Shown: positions 47,866 to 58,597 of the stretch, in pieces
Layout: each line of letters opens with the position of its first letter
How positions within the stretch are numbered: position 1 is the first letter of the stretch
DNA from: Betaproteobacteria bacterium
Lineage (GTDB): Bacteria > Pseudomonadota > Gammaproteobacteria > Burkholderiales > Burkholderiaceae_A
Length of the DNA stretch: 64,000 bases
Direction: 5' to 3'
NCBI GenBank assembly: GCA_028139135.1
Contig: JAOINB010000002.1
Coordinates: 1-64,000 of the forward strand
Program-made: the position numbers and the translations under genes
The notes under the pieces: model-generated
Databases searched by the model: none
Seen by the model: the letters and a program-made list of their open reading frames with translations, nothing else
Told to the model about the DNA's origin: nothing

Positions 47866-49353
47866 ATGAAATGCAATTTATATGGAGGTTCTCTTATTTG
47901 GTTACGTAGAGACCTACGAATCATGGAGAATGAGCTCGTCAAGAACGCTCTTTTAAAAAATAAAAAATTGGTTTTCTGTTTTGTTTTTGATGATGTGATT
48001 CTCAAAAACATAAAAAGAAGTCCCTTTGCCATCCTGGATAGTAAATCATTGCATGTGGATAAGAGATTAGGGTTCATTTATCTAACCCTGAATGACATCA
48101 AAAAAAAACTACAAGAGTTAGGGTCTGATCTCTTAATCTTAAAAGGTGATCCAGTCAATTTAATCCCCAAAGCCGCCAAAGCGGTCAATGCAGGTCATGT
48201 ATTGTGGTCAAAGGACTATGAACAATACGCTAGAAAAAGGGACAAAAAAATCTCTCAGTCACTTGAAAATCTCAACATTAAGTCATCACAAATAAAAAGC
48301 CAATGTGTTTTTGAAGAATTCGAGGTTTTAACTAATGAAGGTAATCCCTATACGGTATTCACCCCGTATAAAAAAAAATGGTTAATGAAATTTTCAGACC
48401 TAAATAATCCTTGGCGAGATTACAGCAAGAAACAGCTAAGTGAATGTGTGGGAAAAGTCGATCATCTAAATGAAATGCCAGAAATTGAAGAGCTAGGTTT
48501 TTCATCAGATAGCAAACAAATAAAACTGCACTTTGGTTCTGACGGGGCTAAAGAATTAGTCAACAATTTTTTTAAAGTAATTAAACATTACGATCATTGC
48601 AGAAATTTTCCCGCAAAAATGGGGGTTTCGTATTTATCTACTCATTTTCGTTTCGGGACAATTTCTGTAAAAAAAGTTGTTCATTCAATTTTTACAAAAA
48701 TACAGGGGTGTAAACAAGATGGTATTGACACAGAAGGAATGCAGTCATGGTTATCAGAATTAATCTGGAGGGATTTTTACATGCAAATCTTATTCCATTT
48801 TCCTCATGTAGAAACTGGATGTTTTAAAAGGAAATATGACAGGTTGATTTGGGATATAGATGATGATCTATTTATCAAGTGGACAGAAGGAAAAACTGGC
48901 TACCCGTTAGTTGATGCTGGTATGAGACAGCTAAATGAAACGGGATATATGCACAACCGCTTACGAATGGTCACCGCAAGTTTCCTAACTAAAGATTTAG
49001 GGATTAATTGGCAGGAGGGTGAAAAATATTTCGCGAATAAATTGTTGGACTTTGATCTTTCTGCGAATAATGGAGGTTGGCAATGGGCCGCTTCTACCGG
49101 ATGTGACGCGCAACCTTACTTTCGAATATTCAATCCTACAAGTCAGGCGAAAAAATTCGATCCTGAAGGTGAATTTATAAAAAAGTACGTTCCTGAACTT
49201 AGTAATCTTTCCTCCAAGCTGATACACGAGCCCTGGAAAATAGAGGGATTACTAGGGGGCGAAGCTGACACAAAATACTACACTAGGATTGTTGATCATG
49301 AGAAAGCAAGGAAAAAAACTTTGGATAGGTTTAAGGCAGTTACCGATAACTAG
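47866..49353 (+). CDS. phrB: Deoxyribodipyrimidine photolyase
   Basis: LIWLRRDLRIMEN, TGYPLVDAGMRQL, NGGWQWAASTGCDAQPYFRIFNP; start corrected to ATG 47866. Confidence 0.93.
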   Translation: MKCNLYGGSLIWLRRDLRIMENELVKNALLKNKKLVFCFVFDDVILKNIKRSPFAILDSKSLHVDKRLGFIYLTLNDIKKKLQELGSDLLILKGDPVNLIPKAAKAVNAGHVLWSKDYEQYARKRDKKISQSLENLNIKSSQIKSQCVFEEFEVLTNEGNPYTVFTPYKKKWLMKFSDLNNPWRDYSKKQLSECVGKVDHLNEMPEIEELGFSSDSKQIKLHFGSDGAKELVNNFFKVIKHYDHCRNFPAKMGVSYLSTHFRFGTISVKKVVHSIFTKIQGCKQDGIDTEGMQSWLSELIWRDFYMQILFHFPHVETGCFKRKYDRLIWDIDDDLFIKWTEGKTGYPLVDAGMRQLNETGYMHNRLRMVTASFLTKDLGINWQEGEKYFANKLLDFDLSANNGGWQWAASTGCDAQPYFRIFNPTSQAKKFDPEGEFIKKYVPELSNLSSKLIHEPWKIEGLLGGEADTKYYTRIVDHEKARKKTLDRFKAVTDN

Positions 49354-49362
49354 CGTTTATAC

Positions 49363-49527
49363 TTAGATTTCCACCATATCAAAATCAGATTTTTGTGCTC
49401 CACACTCAGGACAGGTCCAGGTGATAGGGACATCTTCCCACTTGGTCCCTGGCTCAATACCCTCATCCGGAGAGCCATCCTCCTCGCTATAAATCCATCC
49501 ACAGATAAGACACATGTAACTCTTCAT
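49363..49527 (-). CDS. Rubredoxin (54 aa; missing from ORF track)
   Basis: Manual translation MKSYMCLICGWIYSEEDGSPDEGIEPGTKWEDVPITWTCPECGAQKSDFDMVEI; two CxxC motifs. Confidence 0.93.
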   Translation of the reverse strand: MKSYMCLICGWIYSEEDGSPDEGIEPGTKWEDVPITWTCPECGAQKSDFDMVEI

Positions 49528-49725
49528 TTCACTCTCTTAAAAATCAAGTTGCTGGTTATCGCACTTGTAGCCTGGAAGTAAGCGGAAATGTATAGGGTAA
49601 AATTTAACATACGAATAAAAAAATAAAAAACTATCAAATAAAAAGCGGTTTTAAAGCAACAAGTATACTAATACTGTGTCCACCATAGCGTAAAATACAA
49701 GGATTAGGAAAAAAATTATAGAAAA

Positions 49726-51033
49726 ATGCAAAATATTTCAAAAAGCCAAAACTTTTTTAATAAAGCCAAAGACTTGATTCCTGGCGGAGTCAATAGCCCT
49801 GTCAGGGCTTTTAATTCTGTAGGAGGAATTCCTCGATTTATTCAGAAAGCTTCTGGACCTTATTTGTTTGATGTAGATGGCAACAGATATGTAGATACGA
49901 TTTGCTCCTGGGGACCAGCCATCGTAGGGCACGCAAATGAGGAAGTTATTTCGGCGGTAAAGAACTCTTTATCAAATGGGTTGAGCTTCGGGGCGCCTAC
50001 TGAAGGGGAAACGATCCTCTCGGAAATGATAAAAGAACATGTAAACTCTGTTGAACAAGTGAGGTTAACATCATCTGGTACTGAAGCTACAATGTCAGCG
50101 ATCCGACTTGCAAGGGGGGCTACTAACAGAGACAAAATTGTGAAATTTGAAGGTTGTTATCACGGTCACGTAGATTCTCTTCTCGTAAAAGCAGGTTCAG
50201 GCTTGCTAACATTGGGAAACCCAACATCTGGAGGCGTTCCAAAGCCTTTTGCTGGCGAAACTATTGTATTGCCGTATAACGATCCTCAGGCATTAGTCGA
50301 ATGTTTTGAATCCTTTCCGGATGAAATTGCAGCTGTCATCATTGAGCCAATAGCTGGAAACATGAACCTTGTAAAACCTAATAAAGAATTTGTTAAGTTA
50401 CTACGAAATACCTGTGATAAATTTGGTTCGTTATTGATATTTGATGAGGTTATGACCGGTTTCAGAGTGAGCCTCGGTGGAGCCCAGCGAATACACGACA
50501 TCAGCCCAGACTTGACTACTTTTGGAAAAGTAATTGGAGGTGGTATGCCAATGGGTGCCTTTGCCGGTAAAAAGGAAATCATGAAACACCTCGCTCCTTT
50601 AGGGCCAGTTTACCAAGCCGGTACTCTTTCAGGCAATCCTATAGCGGTAGCCGCAGGAATTGCGACGCTAAAGATTGTCTCACGACCTAATTTTTTCAGA
50701 TCACTTGAGTTGCTCACTAAGGAACTAATTGTTGGATTGAGAGATATTGCAAAAGATCAGGAAGTTGAAGAATTTTCCTCTGATTACGTAGGTGGTATGT
50801 TTGGAATATATTTTAGACCCGAGATTCCAAAAACGTTTAATGATGTTTTAGACTCAAATATAGATCTATTCAAACGGTTCTTTCACGAAATGCTAACTCG
50901 AGGTGTTTATCTTGCTCCTTCCCCATATGAAGCCGGGTTCTTATCTATAAAACATGAAGGAAAACCTGTTCAGCAAATTCTAGAAGCTGCCAAAGAGTCC
51001 TTTGACGCAATAAATGGAAAAAACGAACGATAA
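49726..51033 (+). CDS. hemL: Glutamate-1-semialdehyde 2,1-aminomutase
   Basis: [42 protein letters not shown]. Confidence 0.96.
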   Translation: MQNISKSQNFFNKAKDLIPGGVNSPVRAFNSVGGIPRFIQKASGPYLFDVDGNRYVDTICSWGPAIVGHANEEVISAVKNSLSNGLSFGAPTEGETILSEMIKEHVNSVEQVRLTSSGTEATMSAIRLARGATNRDKIVKFEGCYHGHVDSLLVKAGSGLLTLGNPTSGGVPKPFAGETIVLPYNDPQALVECFESFPDEIAAVIIEPIAGNMNLVKPNKEFVKLLRNTCDKFGSLLIFDEVMTGFRVSLGGAQRIHDISPDLTTFGKVIGGGMPMGAFAGKKEIMKHLAPLGPVYQAGTLSGNPIAVAAGIATLKIVSRPNFFRSLELLTKELIVGLRDIAKDQEVEEFSSDYVGGMFGIYFRPEIPKTFNDVLDSNIDLFKRFFHEMLTRGVYLAPSPYEAGFLSIKHEGKPVQQILEAAKESFDAINGKNER

Positions 51034-51859
51034 AAATGTTCGTGGCCGATTTGCTCCATCACCTACCGGTCCTTTACACTTAGGTTCTCTAGTCACTGCT
51101 CTGGCTAGCTTTTTAGACGTAAAATCTGAAAATGGCAAATTTTGGCTACGTATAGAAGACAGCGACAGTCAAAGAAGTAAATCAAAGTTTATCGGATTGA
51201 TAAAACAACAGCTAATTGACCATGGGATTGTATGGGATGTTTGGCCTAATCTAGGGCATGAAAAGGATGGCGTGATTTATCAAAGCGAAAGACAACATAT
51301 TTACTCCAATTTTATGTATTATTTGAGCTCGGTAGACCGGACCTTTCTATGCAAATGCACGAGAAAGTCATTGTCACAAAAAAACCACCTTGTTAAATAT
51401 CTAGAATCCGGAGAAATTCGATACCCTCAAATTTGCAGAAATCGCAAGGGCACCTGTTTATCGCAAGTACAAACCTTACGATTGAAGTCAACCAATCGTG
51501 ATGACTTTGTTATAAAAAGGTTGACTACGGGAGACTTTTCTTATGCTTTTACTGTTGTAATTGATGACTACCTTCAGGGAGTAACGAGAGTCGTGAGAGG
51601 GGATGACCTAAAATTTACTATAGAGCGAAATCGACAAGTGCAGACAATCCTCGGATTTCCTTTTCCAACAATACTGCACGTACCAGTGGTCAGGGATTGT
51701 AATGGCAGAAAGTTGTCAAAAACAGACGAGCACTCAAAATTACTAGGAGGAAAATTCATCAAAAAACAGATTACACAAAGCTGGACGCATCTTAGGAAAA
51801 ATATGCCTTCTTCATGGATAGAAAAAGTTACACCCGCTTATGAGACTTTTTTTTTCTAA
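51014..51859 (+). CDS. gluQ: Glutamyl-Q tRNA(Asp) synthetase
   Basis: [37 protein letters not shown]; short GluRS-like. Confidence 0.9.
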   Translation: MEKTNDKNVRGRFAPSPTGPLHLGSLVTALASFLDVKSENGKFWLRIEDSDSQRSKSKFIGLIKQQLIDHGIVWDVWPNLGHEKDGVIYQSERQHIYSNFMYYLSSVDRTFLCKCTRKSLSQKNHLVKYLESGEIRYPQICRNRKGTCLSQVQTLRLKSTNRDDFVIKRLTTGDFSYAFTVVIDDYLQGVTRVVRGDDLKFTIERNRQVQTILGFPFPTILHVPVVRDCNGRKLSKTDEHSKLLGGKFIKKQITQSWTHLRKNMPSSWIEKVTPAYETFFF

Positions 51860-52455
51860 AAATACCCTAAATATGTAAATAAAACATATATAAAGAATAT
51901 CGATAGACCCGTCCATCCAATAACCTCAGAATATTTTCTTAATTTTTTTTCTAGGTTATTACCGCCCTTTGAGACAATAAAACCAATAAGAAAAAATCGC
52001 ATACCACGCCCTAGGAGTGATGCTATTAGGAATGGTATAAACGCTAATCCAGCAACCCCAGAAGCTACAGTAAATACCTTATAGGGGATAGGCGAAAAAC
52101 CAGAAATTAAAACAACCATAACACCCCACTCAGTCATCCATTCGATTGTCATCTCTACACTTTTTTCATCGAATATCCAACTTAAGGTGCTTAAAAATAA
52201 CTCTGAGAAATAAATACCAATAAGATATCCAATAACCCCACCAAGGACAGAGAAAGTTGTTGTAAGCATAGCAAAATAATAAGCTTTCTTGGGATTAGAG
52301 ATACTTAGAGGAATCAACAAAAGATCAGGTGGTATTGGGAAAATAAAGGATTCAGCAAAACTCACTGTAGAAAGTAAACTTACGGCATGCCTGGATTTTA
52401 CCCAAAGCATGATTGTATCGTACAACCTAGTAAATAAATTTCGCATTATTAACAT
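51856..52455 (-). CDS. DedA/SNARE-associated (YqaA-like) membrane protein
   Basis: VSFAESFIFPIPPDLLLIPLSI, SGFSPIPYKVFTVASGVAGL. Confidence 0.85.
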   Translation of the reverse strand: MLIMRNLFTRLYDTIMLWVKSRHAVSLLSTVSFAESFIFPIPPDLLLIPLSISNPKKAYYFAMLTTTFSVLGGVIGYLIGIYFSELFLSTLSWIFDEKSVEMTIEWMTEWGVMVVLISGFSPIPYKVFTVASGVAGLAFIPFLIASLLGRGMRFFLIGFIVSKGGNNLEKKLRKYSEVIGWTGLSIFFIYVLFTYLGYF

Positions 52456-53008
52456 CCAATTTATCTAATTCAGTGATAACCTCATTTAAATTTTGACAAA
52501 TTTTTGTATTTGATAGCTGCTCTTTTGATAAAAACTCTTCGTCAACTACATGCCTGAGAAATAAAAGCAATTTAGAATAGTAACTATTGAAGTCCACTAA
52601 TATCAAAATTTTATTTTCAACACCCATTTGTATTTTTGCCCATAAATCGAAAAGCTCATCAAGCGTTCCAATTCCTCCGGGTAGAACAATAGCCACGTGA
52701 CAGTTTTCTATGAGTTTTTCTTTTCTTTCACTTAAGGTTTTAACTATAGTAACTTCGTCAATATTTTTTAAAATAGGCTCGGTCTCAGCAAGTTTTTCCG
52801 TTATTATCCCGTGCACTCTTGCTCCACTTTTCTTAGCAGCCAGAGCTACGGAGCCCATTATCCCCTTACTGCCTCCTCCGTAGAATACGACATATTTATT
52901 TTTCCCTAGAAAATTACCTAAATTTCTAGCAAAGTCTACCCAAACTTCTTTTTTACCTGTACGGTGACCACAAAAAATGCAAACTCTTTTGGTTACTTCA
53001 GTATTCAT
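52427..53008 (-). CDS. LOG-family (TIGR00730-like) protein
   Basis: VCIFCGHRTG, YGGGSKGIMG, VLPGGIGTLDELFDLW. Confidence 0.9.
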   Translation of the reverse strand: MNTEVTKRVCIFCGHRTGKKEVWVDFARNLGNFLGKNKYVVFYGGGSKGIMGSVALAAKKSGARVHGIITEKLAETEPILKNIDEVTIVKTLSERKEKLIENCHVAIVLPGGIGTLDELFDLWAKIQMGVENKILILVDFNSYYSKLLLFLRHVVDEEFLSKEQLSNTKICQNLNEVITELDKLDVNNAKFIY

Positions 53009-53628
53009 CTAACATTCCACTACTATTCAGATGACTGGTCTCAGCCCACTTCATTATCTTAAAATCGTTTCTGCATCTTTCTATCAAAAAAAATGCTCCG
53101 TTTGGTATTACCCATTTTCTTTCTGAACTCAAAGGTTCATTCATGATTATCCTGTATAGGATATCGAGAACGCCGCCATGAGTCATACACACGACAACCC
53201 CTTTTATATCGATAGTGGAAAGAAAATCTAGAAATTTTTTTACTCTAATGTAGACATCGTATAAGCTCTCACCACCATCAGGTCTGTAATTTTTTTCAGC
53301 CGTCTTACATAAGATCAATTTTTGTTCGTAGGCTTTAGCAGACGTGACATTTCCCATTTCAAAACCTTCAACTACCCCTAACCCTCTTTCAATCAAATTT
53401 TTTGAACATATAATTGCTTTTTGTTTTCTCCTAGCTAACGGCTCTATGGTGCTATATGCTCGCTTTAATGGACTCGAAAATATCAACTCTACACAATCTT
53501 TCTCCAGAGCCTCACTTATTGCAAGAGCTTCATTATGACCGTCACCGTCTAAATCAGTATTGATATGACCTTGGATTTTTTTTTTTATTCCAATCTGTTT
53601 GCCCATGCCTGATTAAAACTATTTTCAT
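52998..53628 (-). pseudogene. Histidine phosphatase (phosphoglycerate mutase-like) interrupted by +1 shift at an A11 tract
   Basis: N-terminus MKIVLIRHGQTDWNKKK in one frame, KIQGHINTDLDGDGHNEALAIS... in another; join at T11 on + strand (53576-53586). Confidence 0.8.
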
Positions 53629-54494
53629 GCTCGACTTTCCCCCTGAAAAATTACAATACTCGCTATAAGTATTACAGCACAACCTATACCTATTTGCCAT
53701 GTAATAACCTCTCCCAAGAATAGCACGCCCCATATCGTTCCGAACATAGGTACAGAATAAGTAACGCTGGATGAAGCAGTAGGACCAAAAAATTTTAATA
53801 CCTGAAAATATAATAGGTATGCAAAGCCTGTACAAAAAACCCCTAAAATCGCCAACGAATATAATCCCTCTAAAGGAATCTCCGGAAACTCATCTAACGT
53901 AAAGTAATTAATTGGAGTAAGAATAATGAAAGCACTTATTAATGACATGAAAGATAAAGCAATTAATGATTTATTTTTAAAAAAATGAGTAACAAATATA
54001 CCGGATAAAGAATAACAAATCGCTGCACCAATAGATGCTAAACAAGATATGAAAATCTCTCTACTAAATGACACAGGGCCAAGCCCAACAACCAGTACAA
54101 CACCTAACGTCCCAATCAAAACTGCAAGCCCCGTTTTCTTAGTCGGAATAGTTCCAAAAAATGCTCTTCTAACACAAACTGTTATTAATGGTACTAGGGA
54201 GTTTATCGTTGCTAAATAGCTTGCCGGTAAATGCATCGCAGAGAAGCTGGTCAACGCAAATGGTAACGCACTGTTTAGAAGTCCTAAACCAAATAAAAAA
54301 AAAATTTGGGACGGTATCTTGCTAAATAAAAAAAATGGTAGCAAAAAGATACAGGCGAAAAAAATTCTTCCGTTAGCAAGACTTATAAAATCAAAATGGG
54401 AGGAAGCTAACCGCAAGAAGATGAAAGAAAGTCCCCACAAAGAGGCGAGCAATATAAATATTGTTATATTGAACAGGTAATTTTTTCCTAACAC
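53625..54494 (-). CDS. EamA/DMT-family transporter
   Basis: Ten hydrophobic segments; two EamA-like halves. Confidence 0.85.
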   Translation of the reverse strand: MLGKNYLFNITIFILLASLWGLSFIFLRLASSHFDFISLANGRIFFACIFLLPFFLFSKIPSQIFFLFGLGLLNSALPFALTSFSAMHLPASYLATINSLVPLITVCVRRAFFGTIPTKKTGLAVLIGTLGVVLVVGLGPVSFSREIFISCLASIGAAICYSLSGIFVTHFFKNKSLIALSFMSLISAFIILTPINYFTLDEFPEIPLEGLYSLAILGVFCTGFAYLLYFQVLKFFGPTASSSVTYSVPMFGTIWGVLFLGEVITWQIGIGCAVILIASIVIFQGESRA

Positions 54495-55552
54495 TAATTG
54501 GTAAATTGTAAAAGTTGAGATCTGGTAAATCTTGCGATATTTCTTTCCGGATCGTTTGCTTCAATAGAATACTTTTCACCTTTTATCCATAAGAAAACAT
54601 TTTCTGGATCTCCTACAACAACATAAATTGGGTACTTTTCTATTAAAACCTTTTCATTTTCTTTTACAACAAATTCGTTAACAGACTGATCTGCAAACTT
54701 TATCCACAACCATGTTGTACTTCTCACGTCGAAAATTACGTTAGGAACATCTTCGTCAATACCTAACATTTCAGGATTTATATCTTTCGCAACGATGAAA
54801 GGTTTAAACTCATCAAATTCTAATTTTTTATTTGAAAGGTTCTCATTTGAATTATTAACGCTTTCGCTAATCTCATTTAAAAGATCCGCATATTGTTGAG
54901 ATTCGTATATGTCTTTCTCATTAGCAGTCTCACTACTAATAAACTCACTTTTTTTTTGCGTCATTGATGTTGGGGAACCACTGTTACTACCGATTTTTTC
55001 ATCTGAGAGGCTCGCTCTATTATCTAAAAAATACACTGCTGTAACTGCAAGTAAGACAAGCCCATAGGCATATCTGAGTAGGATGCGGTTTTTTTCCAAT
55101 AGCTTATTTTTCTCTTGATGCTCCATACGAAGCTGCGAATAGGACATTGGCGTGTATCTAGAAAAAATCTTTGATTTCCTAGCATTCCCACTTGCGGGTT
55201 TGGTATGGATTTGGCTGGAACTTTCCCCTGAATTACCAACTGCAATTTTTTCATCCGCGGGAGCATCTTTTTCCTCATCCTGAGCTTCTTGGTTAGTAAC
55301 TCTTCGCTCTAACTCTTTTATTTTTAGTTCAGAGAAATTAAGGGCTAGCGCATAACGTCTTAACAGATCTAAATAAAATGGAGGTCCATAAAAAATTCTT
55401 AACTCGCCCTCCTCGATCGCATTTATGTGGTGCTTTGTAGTTCTCAAGTCAAGAACAAAGTCCGTGCTAGTTTTATTAAATGCCTCTCTTGCTTTTGCAA
55501 GCTCAATCCCAACATTTTTTATTTCAACCTGAGAAAAATCATCAAATGTCAT
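54494..55552 (-). CDS. RodZ-like HTH-TM protein
   Basis: N-terminal HTH region (VGIELAKAREAFNKTSTDFVLDLRTTKHHINAIEEGEL), one TM, C-terminal DUF4115-like domain (TTWLWIKFADQ). Confidence 0.7.
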   Translation of the reverse strand: MTFDDFSQVEIKNVGIELAKAREAFNKTSTDFVLDLRTTKHHINAIEEGELRIFYGPPFYLDLLRRYALALNFSELKIKELERRVTNQEAQDEEKDAPADEKIAVGNSGESSSQIHTKPASGNARKSKIFSRYTPMSYSQLRMEHQEKNKLLEKNRILLRYAYGLVLLAVTAVYFLDNRASLSDEKIGSNSGSPTSMTQKKSEFISSETANEKDIYESQQYADLLNEISESVNNSNENLSNKKLEFDEFKPFIVAKDINPEMLGIDEDVPNVIFDVRSTTWLWIKFADQSVNEFVVKENEKVLIEKYPIYVVVGDPENVFLWIKGEKYSIEANDPERNIARFTRSQLLQFTN

Positions 55553-55602
55553 TAGAAAACCGTATTAGAATATTATTTGGAAGCAGGACACTTTAAAGTT
55601 TA

Positions 55603-56070
55603 ATGGTAAAAAGCAAAGATAACCATATGGAATGTGAAATAAAATGGAATGCCGGTGATGGAATATCTTTTGCCGCTAGAACTGGGTCGGGTCATGTAAT
55701 TCCATTAGATACGGCAAAAGAGGTTACTGGAACATCTATAGGGCCTCGTCCCATGGAAACGTTTCTTGTTGGGGCAGTCGCTTGCACTCAGTATGATCTC
55801 GTCGCAGGTATTAAACAAGCTGGGGGAATTCTGCATTCCTGCAAAGCTTTTGCTAGCGGAATTCGAAGTGAAAACAGTCCAAAAATATTTACAAAAATCT
55901 CAGTACATTTTTCCATAGAATCGGACAATATTTCCCGTGAAGCGGTCCAGCAAATTTTGGATGCCTCTAGGGAAGTACACGGGTCAGCAATGAAGATGCT
56001 CGGGCAAAGCGCAAAAATACTATTCGAATTTGAGCTTTTGACCAGTAATTCCCCACCTACGATTAAATAA
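55603..56070 (+). CDS. OsmC family protein
   Basis: GPRPMETFLVGAVACTQYDLVAGIKQAG. Confidence 0.85.
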   Translation: MVKSKDNHMECEIKWNAGDGISFAARTGSGHVIPLDTAKEVTGTSIGPRPMETFLVGAVACTQYDLVAGIKQAGGILHSCKAFASGIRSENSPKIFTKISVHFSIESDNISREAVQQILDASREVHGSAMKMLGQSAKILFEFELLTSNSPPTIK

Positions 56071-56099
56071 AACTAGTGAATCATAGAAACAATTTTTGA

Positions 56100-56606
56100 T
56101 TACCTTGATATAAGGTCTGCCCTGCGGTTTACTGAAAAGCCAGCTTCAGAATTAATACTATTTCGTGGCCTCTCTTCGCCATAGCTGATACTCTCGATTC
56201 TATCACCATCGATTCCCATCGATACAAGAGCTGCTTTAACCGCATCTGCCCTTCGTTGTCCGAGAGCTAAATTGTATTCGATAGTCCCTCGCTCATCACA
56301 ATTTCCCTCTATCCGTAGCCTCGAACCTGGAATAGCTCGCATGTACTCGGCAAAAACCTCAATCGTAAGGGCAAATTGTTCCTTGACTTCAAACTTATCG
56401 TAATCAAAGTAAACTGATGGTTCTGTTGAAGCTAACTTTTCGGCAGCTAACATTCCAGGGGTAACTATTTTAGTTTCAGCGAAGGCATCTCCCGTTTCGC
56501 CAGATGATTCGACAACCTGAGAACCCTGGTCTACCGGGGCATCCTGCCGAGTCGCACAACTAGCTAAAAACATAAGTGCGATAACAACAACTAATCGATT
56601 GATCAT
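56100..56606 (-). CDS. Second Pal-like lipoprotein
   Basis: Lipobox FLASC; VYFDYDKFEVKEQF...IEGNCDERGTIEYNLALGQRRADAVK; ATG 56606 preceded by GGGGG SD. Confidence 0.88.
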   Translation of the reverse strand: MINRLVVVIALMFLASCATRQDAPVDQGSQVVESSGETGDAFAETKIVTPGMLAAEKLASTEPSVYFDYDKFEVKEQFALTIEVFAEYMRAIPGSRLRIEGNCDERGTIEYNLALGQRRADAVKAALVSMGIDGDRIESISYGEERPRNSINSEAGFSVNRRADLISR

Positions 56607-56698
56607 AATGTATCCCCCTGAACATCCATATGATAACTCCTCTATTATAAGCAGTTTAGCCATGCGTTTAAAGCGAAACAGATGTAATTTCAGGATAA

Positions 56699-57478
56699 TT
56701 ATTTTTGAACTGTTAGTCCAAAACGCCATATCCCATTGCAGTTGAAAGGAACAATCATCAGTATGTGCTCCAAAACCCCCAGGGTCATTAGACTTGCAAG
56801 AAGTATATTCCCAACATTCTGGCTAGTTCCCAACGACATAAATGCGTTGTTCCAAAACAACAAGTTAATCGTAAAAGCTAACGCGAAGAGAAATGGAAAT
56901 AATGCATTGCATGACTTCTGTCTGAAATAAGTTGATAAGTAGGCTATTTTATCTGGCAAAAAATTAATATAAAGGTTACGTACACCAAAAAATAAATTCA
57001 GTTTCGAACTCGTACGCATGCCCCACAATATTAAAAATGCGTAAAAACCCACATAATTTTCCCCATCTTTGGTTACTAAGAATATTCCTAGTGCTAACAC
57101 TAGTATATGTATCTCGTGATGGAGAACTGCTTGAAAGGCTTGTTTAGCCCTCTCAAAACCTTTCAAATTTGGTGAGCACGATACTTTCCTCGGCCCAGTC
57201 ACCCAGCCGACAAGAAAAGAGGATTCTAGCCAAACCCAAATAAGAATTGTGGATAAAAAAGAGCCATATGCAGCATAACTACCCTCTGAATGCTGCGAAA
57301 AATAATACAATCCAAAAAAACCTAGTTGCATTAATATTGCTGAAAGGAACATTAATCCTATTATCTTAGAAACGTAAAGCTTCCGTGTTACAGCCAATAG
57401 AAGTATAGTTCCCAACCACCAAATCAAAACAGCACTTGCAAAGGGGACTATGAACGCGACGTGCCCGGCTTCGCTCAT
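56699..57478 (-). CDS. puhE: Photosynthetic complex assembly protein PuhE
   Basis: Polytopic, WVTGPRKVSCSPNLKGFERAKQAFQAVLHHEIHIL; next to acsF. Confidence 0.88.
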   Translation of the reverse strand: MSEAGHVAFIVPFASAVLIWWLGTILLLAVTRKLYVSKIIGLMFLSAILMQLGFFGLYYFSQHSEGSYAAYGSFLSTILIWVWLESSFLVGWVTGPRKVSCSPNLKGFERAKQAFQAVLHHEIHILVLALGIFLVTKDGENYVGFYAFLILWGMRTSSKLNLFFGVRNLYINFLPDKIAYLSTYFRQKSCNALFPFLFALAFTINLLFWNNAFMSLGTSQNVGNILLASLMTLGVLEHILMIVPFNCNGIWRFGLTVQK

Positions 57479-57500
57479 AAATTAGTCCATAAGATTATCG

Positions 57501-58580
57501 TCACCATGACGGCTTCACCCGAAAATCTTCTGGAAGCTTATTCACTAGTGATTTCATAAAGAACAACCTAGCAAAACATACTCCTAACTTTACAAAAAGA
57601 ATCATCCGTCTAATGGAAAACATCCCTTTAGTTCCACATTGTTCTATTTGCTCATTTAAGTAGCTTAGCTTTTTTAAACTTTTTAAAAAATTGGGGTTTT
57701 TAATATCTAATAACAATGGAAACACCTGCTTAGAAATCTCAGTTGTAATTTCAAAAACTTGAATATCATACTCAGTAGGACTAAGATTCAAAGCCTTATG
57801 AAGCTTAGGCCTTTTATGGTCTCTGACAAACATAGTTGCAAAAACCGCCAGTAAAAAGAATTTAATCCATAGCAAATTGACTCCTTTTAATAAAGATGGG
57901 TCTGACCGCATGAGCAGCGCAAAAGCCTCACCATGCCTGAACTCATCGTTGCACCATTTTTCAAACCAAAGGAAAATTGGGTGAAACCTGAATTCAGGGT
58001 ATTTCTCAACTTGCCTGTATATTGAGATGTATCTCGCATAACCAATCTTTTCTGAAAGGTACGTAGCGTAAAAGATAAATTTTGGTTTAAAAAACGTGTA
58101 TTTCTTCGCTTTTGTCAGAAAACTCAAATCAACACCTATATTGAAATCCTTCAACCACTGGTTAATGAATCCAGCATGACGAGATTCGTCTCTTGCCATA
58201 TAACCAAAAAGTTTTTTCATATCATCATTTTTAGCTCTTTTCTTTATTTCTGCATAAAGAACACATCCCGAGAACTCTGATGTTATAGAACTAATTAAAA
58301 AATCTACAAACTCGTCGTAGACCTCCGGTGAGATTTTAGAATAATTTTCTTGCATATCTTTTGGTCTTTGGAAATGATCTATATTGGAGTCTCTCTCAAA
58401 CTCACACATCAACTTATCCCATTCTTCACGAACCCCGTCGATGCTAATTTTATCAATCGCGGCAAAGTCTGTTGTATAAAAGCGGGGGGACAGCATTGTT
58501 TCCTCAAGTGCTTTTTCCGTGGACAAATTTATCGATAAGTCTTTTCCGGGAGAACCCAGGGAATCGCCTGTTACTGCCAT
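57501..58580 (-). CDS. acsF: Aerobic Mg-protoporphyrin IX monomethyl ester oxidative cyclase
   Basis: LSPRFYTTDFAAIDKISID, ESRHAGFINQWL, EKWCNDEFRHGEAFALLMRSDP. Confidence 0.95.
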   Translation of the reverse strand: MAVTGDSLGSPGKDLSINLSTEKALEETMLSPRFYTTDFAAIDKISIDGVREEWDKLMCEFERDSNIDHFQRPKDMQENYSKISPEVYDEFVDFLISSITSEFSGCVLYAEIKKRAKNDDMKKLFGYMARDESRHAGFINQWLKDFNIGVDLSFLTKAKKYTFFKPKFIFYATYLSEKIGYARYISIYRQVEKYPEFRFHPIFLWFEKWCNDEFRHGEAFALLMRSDPSLLKGVNLLWIKFFLLAVFATMFVRDHKRPKLHKALNLSPTEYDIQVFEITTEISKQVFPLLLDIKNPNFLKSLKKLSYLNEQIEQCGTKGMFSIRRMILFVKLGVCFARLFFMKSLVNKLPEDFRVKPSW

Positions 58581-58597
58581 ATTTGTACCTCCATTTA

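Noticed and set aside
47820-48077. N-terminal extension of YqgE
   Set aside because: Overlaps the phrB 5' coding region antisense; the conserved YqgE N-terminus begins at 47819.
49660-49672. GTATACTAATACT upstream of hemL as a further copy of the palindrome
   Set aside because: Only the left half matches; the AGTAT half and central spacing are absent.
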